Counted from the first letter of the stretch, positions 52,018-60,944 are shown. The stretch is DNA of 64,000 nt from Regnicoccus_A sp014224355 (GCF_050920705.1 NZ_CP154799.1:2666001-2730000), one strand, 5' to 3'. Program-made: numbers and translations. The notes: generated by a model from the sequence alone, not told the origin.

Positions 52018-53739
52018 GGGCCTCCTGAGAAAGTAAAAACCAGCCTTCAGGCCAACAAAGTGGGGAAACCTGTCTCACCTCTGAGTGTTCCTCAGGCTGC
52101 AGCTGGTTGATTGCTCGGGAGACGCTCCTCGGCCCTTCGGATGGCTTCATTGCCGATCAGCAGCTGTAGCAAGAAGCCAATAAGGACAAAAAGAAGCTCC
52201 AGCAGCTTCTCGAGGTTCATGACGAGTACAGCCAATGCAATGGCAGATCCTTGGGTGACGGCCAGCTTCTCACGAATCAGGCCCAATCCAAACCGCCGCT
52301 TCCCCTGTCCGATTTTGCCTTCGACAGCATTCCGTTGACGCTGATCATCAAGAAACTGCTTCTTCTCCTCGGCCAGTAACTGTGGATCGCTCTTACGGCG
52401 ACCGAGGCGCGGACCACTCAAGCGAATGCCATGACGCTGGCAGAAGGCTCGGTTGGCTCGCGTTCGATAAATCTGATCAGCACAGATCACCTTTGGATAG
52501 TGTCCATATCGGCGTCGATAAGCCCTTGCCTGAGCCTTCAGGTCTTCTCCTTCATTGTAGGGACTATAACTCAGCCGATCCAGGAAGGTGAACCCATCGC
52601 CAGTGATTGAGACAGAGATCTTAGCGCCAAATTCAACATTGCTTCTGGCCTTGCCACGTACAATGGGCCTGATGTGGGCTTGGTAGAGGCTCACGATTCG
52701 ATCAGGGATGCTTCTGCTGTCTGAGTGATAAAGAATCCTCTGCTGACGCACCAGTTCACTGACCACCAGCAGCTTGTGGTACCAATGCAGTCCTGCCGCC
52801 AGAAGGGAGCCACCACAAGCGATCAGGGCATCAATACTGGCCAGATTCCGCTCCAGATGGCCCAGCTGCTGCTGAATGGCCTTGCGGATCTTGGCAATGC
52901 GAGGTCGCTTCTTCTTGGCCACGGCGAGAAATTGCTGTCTGGCTTTCTTGCGATGTGTTCGCGGCTTATCGCCAAAGGATGCTCTGATCTGAGGATGCAT
53001 CGCATCAATCAGCTTTTCCGTGACCGCCCTGGCCTCATTGAGCAGAGAGAGGTCCGTTGGGTATCGGATATCGGCTGGGACGCAGGTGGCGTCAATCAAA
53101 AGGGTGCCCTGGTTGGAAGATGCTTTGTCAGAGCCAGGCTGCGCGGGCTGATCACTGCTGGGCATACCACTGTCGTTATCATCCTCCTCACCGGCCTCGG
53201 ATTCTGCGGTGCGAATGACGTTCAGGCCATGACGGACAATCCTTTCGTTGCAGTCGTTAACGACTGATTCCGGCAACCGCTTGCGAAAATAGACCATCAT
53301 CGATGGATCAAACGGGGCCGAATACTGGAAGGCCTCCAGACCGATGAAGAATTGCAGACAGGGATTTTCCTTGATCTGCTCCACCAGTTCTTCGTCGGTC
53401 AGGCCCAGGCGAGCCTTGATGATCAAAGCGCCGAGTGCCATTCGGAATGGCTTGGCGGGCGCTCCAAAGCCCTTGCAGAACTGCGACGCGTAGTCATCTT
53501 CCAGGTCTTCCCAGGGGATGAGTTCTGCGAGCTTGATCCAGCGGTTATCACCGGAGAGTTTACCGCCAAATGGGAGGAAGAATTCTTCAAACGAGAGCTG
53601 ATGACGAGGCTCGCGTCGATACATGTGGAAAACTCTGGGCAGCTTTTCGGCAGTAATGAGCCGATTTGCGTACATTCTTCCGTCTAAAACTGATCAGATC
53701 CACTGAGGTGCAAGCGGTTTGGCCTTTCTCAGGAGGCCC
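52018..53739 (-). mobile_element. IS5/IS1182-like element, copy A (complete, 1722 bp)
   Basis: Ends are perfect 16-bp inverted repeats GGGCCTCCTGAGAAAG (52018-52033, and reversed at 53724-53739). Flanked by a 6-bp direct repeat CAAGTA (52012-52017 and 53740-53745), the target duplication. One transposase gene on the minus strand. Joined, the flanks make an unbroken stretch just upstream of the IS21 remnant. Confidence 0.95.
52092..53675 (-). CDS. IS5/IS1182-like transposase, copy A
   Basis: 527 residues, full length. N-terminal DUF772-type domain (NRWIKLAELIPWEDLEDDYASQF, KPFRMALGALIIKARLGLTDEE, PSMMVYFRKRL), then a DDE domain with LLIDATCVPADIRYPTDL (first Asp), a positively charged insert, the central KVICADQIYRTRANRAF, and NAVEGKIGQGKRRFGLGL carrying the catalytic Glu. 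Near-identical to copy B and to the 3' part of copy C. GC content is lower than the surrounding host genes, consistent with recent arrival. Confidence 0.93.
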   Translation of the reverse strand: MYANRLITAEKLPRVFHMYRREPRHQLSFEEFFLPFGGKLSGDNRWIKLAELIPWEDLEDDYASQFCKGFGAPAKPFRMALGALIIKARLGLTDEELVEQIKENPCLQFFIGLEAFQYSAPFDPSMMVYFRKRLPESVVNDCNERIVRHGLNVIRTAESEAGEEDDNDSGMPSSDQPAQPGSDKASSNQGTLLIDATCVPADIRYPTDLSLLNEARAVTEKLIDAMHPQIRASFGDKPRTHRKKARQQFLAVAKKKRPRIAKIRKAIQQQLGHLERNLASIDALIACGGSLLAAGLHWYHKLLVVSELVRQQRILYHSDSRSIPDRIVSLYQAHIRPIVRGKARSNVEFGAKISVSITGDGFTFLDRLSYSPYNEGEDLKAQARAYRRRYGHYPKVICADQIYRTRANRAFCQRHGIRLSGPRLGRRKSDPQLLAEEKKQFLDDQRQRNAVEGKIGQGKRRFGLGLIREKLAVTQGSAIALAVLVMNLEKLLELLFVLIGFLLQLLIGNEAIRRAEERLPSNQPAAA

Positions 53740-53831
53740 CAAGTAACGATGCAATGCGCGGGTCCGCGCAACTACATAGGCGGGTCTCAAGACGCGACAA
53801 CAGGGCTCCGATCACGGTCTTGAGCGTTGTC

Positions 53832-55544
53832 ATGCCCGCCCCTCTGTCGTTGCGGATCAAGGAGCGGTACATGGCCAAGCGCTCAGGCGGGCTCAGCCAG
53901 CAGATCGCCGCTGATGCTGTGGGGATCTCCGTGCGCAGTGCCCAGCGGATTGACCGGGGCGATCACCAACCCCGAGACCATCAGGGCCGCCACTGGCGCA
54001 CCCGCGCCGAACCACTCGCCGATGTCTGGGACAGCGTCTTGGTGCCGATGCTCCAGAAGGCGCCGCAACTGGATCCGCAGACACTGCTGCTCCACCTGGA
54101 GGAGATCCGGCCCGGCCAGGAGTGGTACCGGCGCAAACGCACCCTGCAGCGGCGCGTGGAGCAGTGGCGGGCGCTGCACGGCCCGGCCCAGGACGTGATG
54201 TTCCTGCAGGAGCACCGTGCCGGCGTGCTGGGTATCTCCGATTTCACGCTGCTCAAGGGCGCCCCGATCACGATTGGTGGGGAGGTGCTGGAGCACCGGC
54301 TGTTCCACTTCCGTCTGCCCTTTTCGGGCTGGTGCCATGTGGAGGTGATCCACGGCGGCGAGAGCTTTGTGGCGCTCTCCGAGGCGCTCCAGAACGCCCT
54401 GGTCGCCTGCGGCGGTGTGCCGGCGGAGCACCGCACCGACAGTCTCAGCGCCTGCTATCGCAACCGCGATGGCAGCTACGCCAAGGACTTCACCAGCCGC
54501 TACCGCGAGCTATGCGCCCACCTGGGCGTGGTCGCCACCCGCAACAACCGCGGCGTGGCCCACGACAACGGCGCCATCGAGGGGCCCCATCGCCACTGGA
54601 AGAGGCGGCTGGAGCAGCAGCTGATCAAGCGCGGCAGCAAGGATTTTGAGACTGAGAGCGAGTACCGGCAGCTGGTGGCCCAGGTCACAGCCAGCCTGAA
54701 CAACAGGGCGAGTGTGCAGCAGAACCTGGTGATCGAGCGGCTCCACCTGCGGCCGCTGCCGGTGGTGCGCTTTGCCGATTACGAACCCCTGGTGGTGCGG
54801 GTGCGGAGCACCAGCACGATTGAGGTGCGCTCAGTCACCTACAGCGTCCCCTCACGGCTGATCGGCCACCAGCTGACGGTGCATCTGCGCCATGACCGGC
54901 TGGATCTGTTCCTGCGCAGCCAGTTCACCTTGACGATCCCGCGGCTGCATCAGCGCAAAGGCCAGAAGAGTGCCCTGCGGCGCATCGACTTCCGCCACGT
55001 GATCGACAGCCTGCGCCGCAAACCACGGGCGCTGCTGCGCGCCCAGCTGCAGGCCGACATCCTCCCCGGCGAGGCCTGGCATCGGCTCTGGCGCCGTCTG
55101 CTGGGAGCGTTGGCCCCGGATGAGGCCGCCAAGGTGATGGTCGATGCCCTCCATGTCGCCGCCAAGGGGGACGACCTGGCCGGGGTGGAGCGCTACCTGC
55201 GGCGTCAGCTGCGCAGCGGCGAGCTGACTCTGGCGGCCCTGCGCGATCACTACGGCCTGCGGCCTCCCAGAGGCCTTGCAGCCCTACCGCAACTCGACAT
55301 CCCCGAACACCAACTGAGCAGTTATGACGAACTCCTGGGTGGAACCCCCCAGCCGGCCGGCACTGGAAACGGCCCTGCCATCCCTTCTCAAGCAGTTGAA
55401 ACTGGCCCAGTTCCGCAGCCAGTGGCAGGCGGCCGAACACCAGGCCACAGCCGATGGCTGGAGCCCGGCCAGCTACCTCTATGTGCTGGCCGAGCAGGAA
55501 CACCAGCAGCGCCATCAGGCCCGGCTGCGGCGGCTGTTGCATGA
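53832..55544 (+). CDS. istA: IS21-family transposase IstA
   Basis: 570 codons from ATG 53832. N-terminal HTH (LRIKERYMAKRSGGLSQQIAADAVGISVRSAQRID), then the DDE core (PFSGWCHVEVIHGGESFVAL, VPAEHRTDSLSACY, NNRGVAHDNGAIEGPHRH) and a C-terminal domain. The last 221 bp overlap istB in another frame, with a Pro/Gly-rich tail after SSYDELLGG; IS21 istA/istB normally overlap by only a few bases. Either a stop codon was lost or a frameshift lies near 55330. Confidence 0.88.
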   Translation: MPAPLSLRIKERYMAKRSGGLSQQIAADAVGISVRSAQRIDRGDHQPRDHQGRHWRTRAEPLADVWDSVLVPMLQKAPQLDPQTLLLHLEEIRPGQEWYRRKRTLQRRVEQWRALHGPAQDVMFLQEHRAGVLGISDFTLLKGAPITIGGEVLEHRLFHFRLPFSGWCHVEVIHGGESFVALSEALQNALVACGGVPAEHRTDSLSACYRNRDGSYAKDFTSRYRELCAHLGVVATRNNRGVAHDNGAIEGPHRHWKRRLEQQLIKRGSKDFETESEYRQLVAQVTASLNNRASVQQNLVIERLHLRPLPVVRFADYEPLVVRVRSTSTIEVRSVTYSVPSRLIGHQLTVHLRHDRLDLFLRSQFTLTIPRLHQRKGQKSALRRIDFRHVIDSLRRKPRALLRAQLQADILPGEAWHRLWRRLLGALAPDEAAKVMVDALHVAAKGDDLAGVERYLRRQLRSGELTLAALRDHYGLRPPRGLAALPQLDIPEHQLSSYDELLGGTPQPAGTGNGPAIPSQAVETGPVPQPVAGGRTPGHSRWLEPGQLPLCAGRAGTPAAPSGPAAAAVA

Positions 55545-55700
55545 GGCCCACCTGCCGGTGCCCAAGACCCTGGCCGACTACGACTGGGCGGCACTCCCCG
55601 ATCTCGATCGCCACCAGATCGAGCAGCTCGCCCATGACACCGGCTGGGTGGACCGGGCCGAGAACCTGCTTCTCTTTGGCCCCAGCGGTGTGGGCAAAAG
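55324..55700 (+). pseudogene. istB: IS21-family helper ATPase IstB, cut after Walker A
   Basis: MTNSWVEPPSRPALETALPS, then the helical N-terminal domain (QFRSQWQAAEHQA, YVLAEQEHQQRHQARLRRLL) and LLLFGPSGVGK, the Walker A motif of the AAA+ domain. Immediately after this the IS256 inverted repeat begins at 55701 and the frame ends at a stop at 55731. Roughly half of the normal protein, including Walker B, is missing, so the helper cannot work. Confidence 0.9.
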
Positions 55701-55991
55701 GTGGCGTCCCTTCGCGTGGTGTAAAAGCTGAGACCCGATTGCCCTGGTCCGAATGTGAACAGGGTGGAATGACGGGCTGTCATTCCTGAGGTGCAGTTGC
55801 GCCTCGTTTCTTCACCATGAACCCAGACGATTGACTTGTCAAGTCTTTCGCCTGGAGCATGGCTGTGCTGTTGGCGTTCGCCGCTTTGCTGGGCGCTGTC
55901 GCGGCTGTGCCGGCCCCCGGGCGGTGATCGAGGCCGCTGCGCCCTGTGGGGGCGCTACGTCCACGATCTCCTGGGGCCTGGGTGTGGGCGC

Positions 55992-57241
55992 TTATCCCAG
56001 GTTGTCCTGCAGGGCGGGCAGATCCTTCAGCGACGCGATGGCGGCCATGCTGTCGGCTGAGAACATGCGACGGCCTTCCAGCTGCCAGTGCTCGTCCTGC
56101 TCCAGCAGTACCGCACCCACCAGTCGGGTGATTGCGTCGTCGTTCGGGAAGATGCCGACCACCCGGGTGCGGCGTTTGACCTCCTCATTGACACGCTCGA
56201 GCAGGTTGGTGCTCCAGACCTTTTTCCAGTGAGGCTGCGGGAAGTGGCGGAATGCCAGCACGTCCTCCTTGGCCTCCTCCATCAGCTCAGCTGCCTTGGG
56301 GAAACGCTCGGCCAGTGAGGCGGCCAGGTCATCCCAGCGCTCCACCAGGCCAACGGCGTCCTCCTGGCTGAACACCGAGCGCAGCGCTGCCGTCACCATG
56401 CCCTGGTGGGCCTTGGATACCCGCTGCAGCAGGTTCCTGGCGTAGGCGAAGCCTTCCGCGAAGCGGTGATGAACGCGGCAACGCTGCCAGCAGCAGCCCT
56501 GGAACATGCGACGTATCGCCTTGGTGAGGCCCACGTGGCGTCGCTGATCACCAGCTTGACCCCAGTGAGGCCGCGCTCCTTGAGCGAGCCAATGAAGGTC
56601 TTCCAGAAGCCCTCGCTTTCGCTGTCACCCACCTGTAGGCCGAGCAGTTCACGGCGGCCGTCAGCGTTGACGCCCATGGCGATCACAGCAGCCCTGGAGC
56701 AGACCTGCAGGGCACGGCCCAGCCTGCCGTGGAGGTAGGTGGCATCGAGATAGACGTAGGCGTAGCCGCTCTCCTGCAGCGGCCGGTTCAGAAATGCCTG
56801 CACCTGCTGGTCGATGTCCTGGCAAATGCGGCTCACCTGGGATTTGGAGATGCCGCTCTGGACGCCCAGGGCCGCCACCAGGGTGTCCACTTTGCGGGTG
56901 GAGATGCCGCCTATGTAGGCCTCCATCACCACGCCATAGAGGGCCTGATCGACGCGGCGGCGGGGCTCGAGGATCGAGGGAAGGAAGCCCCCGGTGCGCA
57001 GTTTGGGGATCAGCAGGTCGATGTCACCGGCCTGGGTGGCCAGGGTGCGCGGCCGGTAGCCGTTGCGGTAGCCGAGCCGGTCCTCGCTGCGCTCATGGCG
57101 CTCCGCACCGAGCACGGCAGCGACCTCCAGCTCGATCAGCTGCTGCAGGCCGTGGCGCACCAGCTCCGGGATCAGCTCACCGGCGCTGCTGCCATCCATT
57201 AGCGGCGCCAGGGCTGAGGCGCCAGAATTCGTCGTGGGCAT
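55992..57241 (-). pseudogene. IS256-family transposase with frameshift and 24-bp insertion
   Basis: MutR/IS256 (Transposase_mut) family. The start MPTTNSGASALAPLMDGSSA leads to RHGLQQLIELEVAAVLGAERHERS, YRNGYRPRTL, the first Asp in YVYLDATYLHGR and GVNADGRRELLGLQVGDSES. After VKLVISDA the frame is lost; one extra C near 56537-56539 joins it to HVGLTKAIRRMFQGCCWQRC. Next, the 24-bp repeat (56443-56466) adds eight in-frame residues inside CRVHH-ARNLLQRV. The end NLLERVNEEVKRRTRVVGIFP is intact with the catalytic Glu. Confidence 0.88.
56443..56466 (+). repeat. 24-bp palindromic mobile repeat, copy 4
   Basis: First half TAGGCGAAGCCT, second half TCCGCGAAGCGG. It lies within the IS256-family transposase frame (antisense to it) and adds RFAEGFAY; removing exactly 24 bp leaves VHHARNLLQRV, a family-like stretch. 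Confidence 0.8.
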
Positions 57242-57326
57242 GGTTCGACTGGTTGAGGTGGTTCTCAAACCAGGGAAACGGGCCTGCCCACCCCTTGCAA
57301 CGACAAGCGTCTGAGGAGCGGTCAGC

Positions 57327-57349
57327 CAGCCCCGGCTACGCCGGGGCTG
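57327..57349. other. perfect 10-bp stem hairpin near the IS256 right end
   Basis: CAGCCCCGGC (57327-57336), loop TAC, GCCGGGGCTG (57340-57349). Between the transposase start and the right inverted repeat. It could block read-through transcription from outside into the transposase gene, as in other IS elements, or act in RNA control. Confidence 0.55.
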
Positions 57350-57392
57350 GGCACTCAGCTTTTACACCAACTGGAGGGACGCCACTCACGTA

Positions 57393-57756
57393 TATCGACG
57401 CGAGCCTCGTCATCAGCTCTCGTTTGAGGACTTCTTCCTGCCATTTGGCGGTAAACTCTCCGGTGATAACCGCTGGATCAAGCTCGCAGAACTCATCCCC
57501 TGGGAAGACCTGGAAGATGACTACGCGTCGCAGTTCTGCAAGGGCTTTGGAGCGCCCGCCAAGCCATTCCGAATGGCACTCGGCGCTTTGATCATCAAGG
57601 CTCGCCTGGGCCTGACCGACGAAGAACTAGTGGAGCAGATCAAGGAAAATCCCTATCTGCAATTCTTCATCGGTCTGGAGGCCTTCCAGTATTCGGCCCC
57701 GTTTGATCCATCGATGATGGTCTATTTTCGCAAGCGGTTGCCGGAATCAGTCGTTA
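57393..57756 (+). pseudogene. IS5/IS1182-like transposase, copy C, 5' part
   Basis: In-frame codons equal to residues 19-139 of the complete transposase (from YRREPRHQLSFEDFF to FRKRLPESVV). The left edge is the IS256 junction, where the preceding bases no longer match. It is followed by TCGTTA and the left end of copy B. Confidence 0.9.
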
Positions 57757-59478
57757 GGGCCTCCTGAGAAAGGCCAAGCCGCTTGCACCGCAGTGGATCT
57801 GAGCAGTTTTAGGCGGTAGAATGTACGCAAATCGGCTCAGTACTGCCGAAAAGCTGCCCAGAGTTTTCCACATGTATCGACGCGAGCCTCGTCATCAGCT
57901 CTCGTTTGAAGATTTCTTCCTCCCATTTGGCGGCAAACTCTCCGGTGATAACCGCTGGATCAAGCTCGCAGAACTCATCCCCTGGGAAGACCTGGAAGAT
58001 GACTACGCGTCGCAGTTCTGCAAAGGCTTTGGGGCGCCTGCCAAGCCATTCCGAATGGCACTCGGCGCTTTGATCATCAAGGCTCGCCTGGGCCTGACCG
58101 ACGAAGAACTGGTGGAGCAGATCAAGGAAAATCCCTATCTCCAATTCTTCATCGGTCTGGAGGCCTTCCAGTATTCGGCCCCGTTTGATCCATCGATGAT
58201 GGTCTATTTTCGCAAGCGGTTGCCGGAATCAGTCGTTAACGACTGCAACGAGAGGATTGTCCGTCATGGCCTGAACGTCATTCGAACCGCAGAATCCGAT
58301 GCCGGTGAGGAGGATGATAACGACAGTGGTATGCCCAGCAGTGATCAGCCCGCGCAGCCTGGCTCTGACAAAGCATCTTCCAACCAGGGCACCCTTTTGA
58401 TTGACGCCACCTGCGTCCCAGCCGATATCCGATACCCAACGGACCTCTCTCTGCTCAATGAGGCCAGGGCGGTCACGGAGAAGCTGATTGATGCGATGCA
58501 TCCTCAGATCAGAGCATCCTTTGGCGATAAGCCACGAACACATCGCAAGAAAGCCAGACAGCAATTTCTCGCCGTGGCCAAGAAGAAGCGACCTCGCATT
58601 GCCAAGATCCGCAAGGCCATTCAGCAGCAGCTGGGCCATCTGGAGCGGAATCTGGCCAGTATTGATGCCCTGATCGCTTGTGGTGGTTCCCTTCTGGCGG
58701 CAGGACGGCATTGGTACCACAAGCTGCTGGTGGTCAGTGAGCTGGTGCGTCAGCAGAAGATTCTTTATCACTCAGACAGCAGAAGCATCCCTGATCGAAT
58801 CGTGAGCCTCTACCAAGCCCACATCAGGCCCATCGTACGTGGCAAGGCCAGAAGCAATGTTGAGTTTGGCGCCAAGATCTCTGTCTCAGTCACTGGCGAT
58901 GGGTTCACCTTCCTGGATCGGCTGAGTTATAATCCCTACAACGAAGGAGAAGACCTGAAGGCTCAGGCAAGAGCTTATCGACGCCGATATGGCCACTATC
59001 CAAAGGTGATCTGTGCTGATCAGATTTATCGAACGCGAGCCAACCGAGCCTTCTGCCAGCGTCATGGCATTCGCTTGAGTGGTCCGCGCCTCGGTCGCCG
59101 TAAGAGCGATCCACAGTTACTGGCCGAGGAGAAGAAGCAGTTTCTTGATGATCAGCGTCAACGGAATGCTGTCGAAGGCAAAATCGGACAGGGGAAGCGG
59201 CGGTTTGGATTGGGCCTGATTCGTGAGAAGCTGGCCGTCACCCAAGGATCAGCCATTGCATTGGCTGTACTCGTGATGAACCTTGAGAAGCTGCTGGAGC
59301 TTCTTTTTGTCCTTATTGGCTTCTTGCTACAGCTGCTGATCGGCAATGAAGCCATCCGAAGAGCCGAGGAGCGTCTCCCGAGCAATCAACCAGCTGCAGC
59401 CTGAGGAACACTCAGAGGTGAGACAGGTTTCCCCACTTTGTTGGCCTGAAGGCTGGTTTTCACTTTCTCAGGAGGCCC
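57757..59478 (+). mobile_element. IS5/IS1182-like element, copy B (complete, 1722 bp), nested in copy C
   Basis: Inverted repeats GGGCCTCCTGAGAAAG at 57757-57772 and reversed at 59463-59478, exactly the length of copy A. Direct 6-bp repeat TCGTTA at 57751-57756 and 59479-59484 is the target duplication. The target is the transposase gene of copy C, so this insertion is later than copy C. Confidence 0.95.
57821..59404 (+). CDS. IS5/IS1182-like transposase, copy B
   Basis: 527 residues, full length, starting MYANRLSTAEKLPRVFHMYR. Same domains as copy A: DUF772-type N-terminus, first Asp in LLIDATCVPADIRYPTDL, KVICADQIYRTRANRAF, and NAVEGKIGQGKRRFGLGL. It differs from copy A at scattered residues (for example RHWYHK for LHWYHK, QQKILY for QQRILY, SVTGDG for SITGDG). 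Both intact copies may be active. Confidence 0.93.
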   Translation: MYANRLSTAEKLPRVFHMYRREPRHQLSFEDFFLPFGGKLSGDNRWIKLAELIPWEDLEDDYASQFCKGFGAPAKPFRMALGALIIKARLGLTDEELVEQIKENPYLQFFIGLEAFQYSAPFDPSMMVYFRKRLPESVVNDCNERIVRHGLNVIRTAESDAGEEDDNDSGMPSSDQPAQPGSDKASSNQGTLLIDATCVPADIRYPTDLSLLNEARAVTEKLIDAMHPQIRASFGDKPRTHRKKARQQFLAVAKKKRPRIAKIRKAIQQQLGHLERNLASIDALIACGGSLLAAGRHWYHKLLVVSELVRQQKILYHSDSRSIPDRIVSLYQAHIRPIVRGKARSNVEFGAKISVSVTGDGFTFLDRLSYNPYNEGEDLKAQARAYRRRYGHYPKVICADQIYRTRANRAFCQRHGIRLSGPRLGRRKSDPQLLAEEKKQFLDDQRQRNAVEGKIGQGKRRFGLGLIREKLAVTQGSAIALAVLVMNLEKLLELLFVLIGFLLQLLIGNEAIRRAEERLPSNQPAAA

Positions 59479-59484
59479 TCGTTA

Positions 59485-60650
59485 ACGACTGCAACGAAAG
59501 GATTGTCCGTCATGGCCTGAACGTCATTCGCACCGCAGAATCCGAGGCCGGTGAGGAGGATGATAACGACAGTGGTATGCCCAGCAGTGATCAGCCCGCG
59601 CAGCCTGGCTCTGACAAAGCATCTTCCAACCAGGGCACCCTTTTGATTGACTCCACCTGCGTCCCAGCCGATATCCGATACCCAACGGACCTCTCTCTGC
59701 TCAATGAGGCCAGGGCGGTCACGGAAAAGCTGATTGATGCGATGCATCCTCAGATCAGAGCATCCTTTGGCGATAAGCCGCGAACACATCGCAAGAAAGC
59801 CAGACAGCAATTTCTCGCCGTGGCCAAGAAGAAGCGACCTCGCATTGCCAAGATCCGCAAGGCCATTCAGCAGCAGCTGGGCCATCTGGAGCGGAATCTG
59901 GCCAGTATTGATGCCCTGATCGCTTGTGGTGGCTCCCTTCTGGCGGCAGGACTGCATTGGTACCACAAGCTGCTGGTGGTCAGTGAACTGGTGCGTCAGC
60001 AGAGGATTCTTTATCACTCAGACAGCAGAAGCATCCCTGATCGAATCGTGAGCCTCTACCAAGCCCACATCAGGCCCATTGTACGTGGCAAGGCCAGAAG
60101 CAATGTTGAATTTGGCGCTAAGATCTCTGTCTCAATCACTGGCGATGGGTTCACCTTCCTGGATCGGCTGAGTTATAGTCCCTACAATGAAGGAGAAGAC
60201 CTGAAGGCTCAGGCAAGGGCTTATCGACGCCGATATGGACACTATCCAAAGGTGATCTGTGCTGATCAGATTTATCGAACGCGAGCCAACCGAGCCTTCT
60301 GCCAGCGTCATGGCATTCGCTTGAGTGGTCCGCGCCTCGGTCGCCGTAAGAGCGATCCACAGTTACTGGCCGAGGAGAAGAAGCAGTTTCTTGATGATCA
60401 GCGTCAACGGAATGCTGTCGAAGGCAAAATCGGACAGGGGAAGCGGCGGTTTGGATTGGGCCTGATTCGTGAGAAGCTGGCCGTCACCCAAGGATCTGCC
60501 ATTGCATTGGCTGTACTCGTGATGAACCTCGAGAAGCTGCTGGAGCTTCTTTTTGTCCTTATTGGCTTCTTGCTACAGCTGCTGATCGGCAATGAAGCCA
60601 TCCGAAGGGCCGAGGAGCGTCTCCCGAGCAATCAACCAGCTGCAGCCTGA
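59485..60650 (+). pseudogene. IS5/IS1182-like transposase, copy C, 3' part
   Basis: Picks up at NDCNERIVRHGLNVI after the target duplication and runs to the normal end SNQPAAA. It carries one private change (LLIDSTCVP for LLIDATCVP) next to the first catalytic Asp. Open upstream codons from 59346 are read from copy B and are not part of this gene. Confidence 0.9.
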
Positions 60651-60724
60651 GGAACACTCAGAGGTGAGACAGGTTTCCCCACTTTGTTGGCCTGAAGGCT
60701 GGTTTTTACTTTCTCAGGAGGCCC

Positions 60725-60944
60725 TAATCAGGACTGGATATGGCTGGTTTTGAGCCGACTGCCTGACACATCTCAGCCGAAACGGTCATACGACAGCCAG
60801 CAATTGGGACTGGCGTGGCCGTGGCGGCATCTCAATCGGCGTGAACTATGGCTTTGGATACAACAGCTCTATCAGCGCGAGAAATTAATACCAGGAACCA
60901 TGGTTTTCGTTTCCTTGTGGAAGATCTCTAGCGACGCGTCAGGC
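60725..60944. other. 220-bp lower-GC segment between the IS island and ychF
   Basis: The first base after the IS5 right end begins TAATCAGGACTGG. An open frame from 60750 reads SQPKRSYDSQQLGLAWPWRHL and RRELWLWIQQLYQREK, then runs into antisense ychF. Composition is poorer in G+C than host genes. It may be a remnant of another mobile gene; I recognise no family. Confidence 0.45.

Larger units (their letters stand above)
53746..55700 (+). mobile_element. IS21-family element, 3' truncated
   Basis: Holds istA and the first part of istB. The left boundary lies somewhere before 53832; I could not place the terminal repeat, since the right end has been replaced by the IS256 element at 55701. The CAAGTA target duplication of copy A lies directly on its left. 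Confidence 0.75.
55701..57385 (-). mobile_element. IS256-family element
   Basis: About 1.69 kb. The left end GTGGCGTCCCTTCGCG (55701 on) and right end, reversed, GTGGCGTCCCTCCAG (57385 down) form inverted repeats that continue into a shared TGGTGTAAAAGCTGAG. No target duplication: the left flank is istB, the right flank is the inside of an IS5-like transposase gene. So a deletion or recombination removed DNA on at least one side. About 260 bp at the left (55733-55991) hold no recognised gene. Confidence 0.85.
57393..60724 (+). mobile_element. IS5/IS1182-like element, copy C, left end lost and interrupted by copy B
   Basis: The element is present as 57393-57756 and 59485-60724, with copy B inserted between. 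Its right inverted repeat is at 60709-60724. The first 120 bp or so, including the left inverted repeat and codons 1-18, were replaced by the IS256 end. Variants such as the protein stretches GLHWY, QQRILY and YSPYN link its 3' part to copy A rather than to copy B. Confidence 0.9.

Noticed and set aside
55831..56232. Open frame in the left part of the IS256 element as a passenger gene
   Set aside because: Half of it is antisense to the transposase, and the rest has no coding pattern or recognisable domain.
48844..56466. The palindromes as parts of a CRISPR array or HIP1 sites
   Set aside because: They are dispersed with no regular spacers, and they do not contain GCGATCGC.
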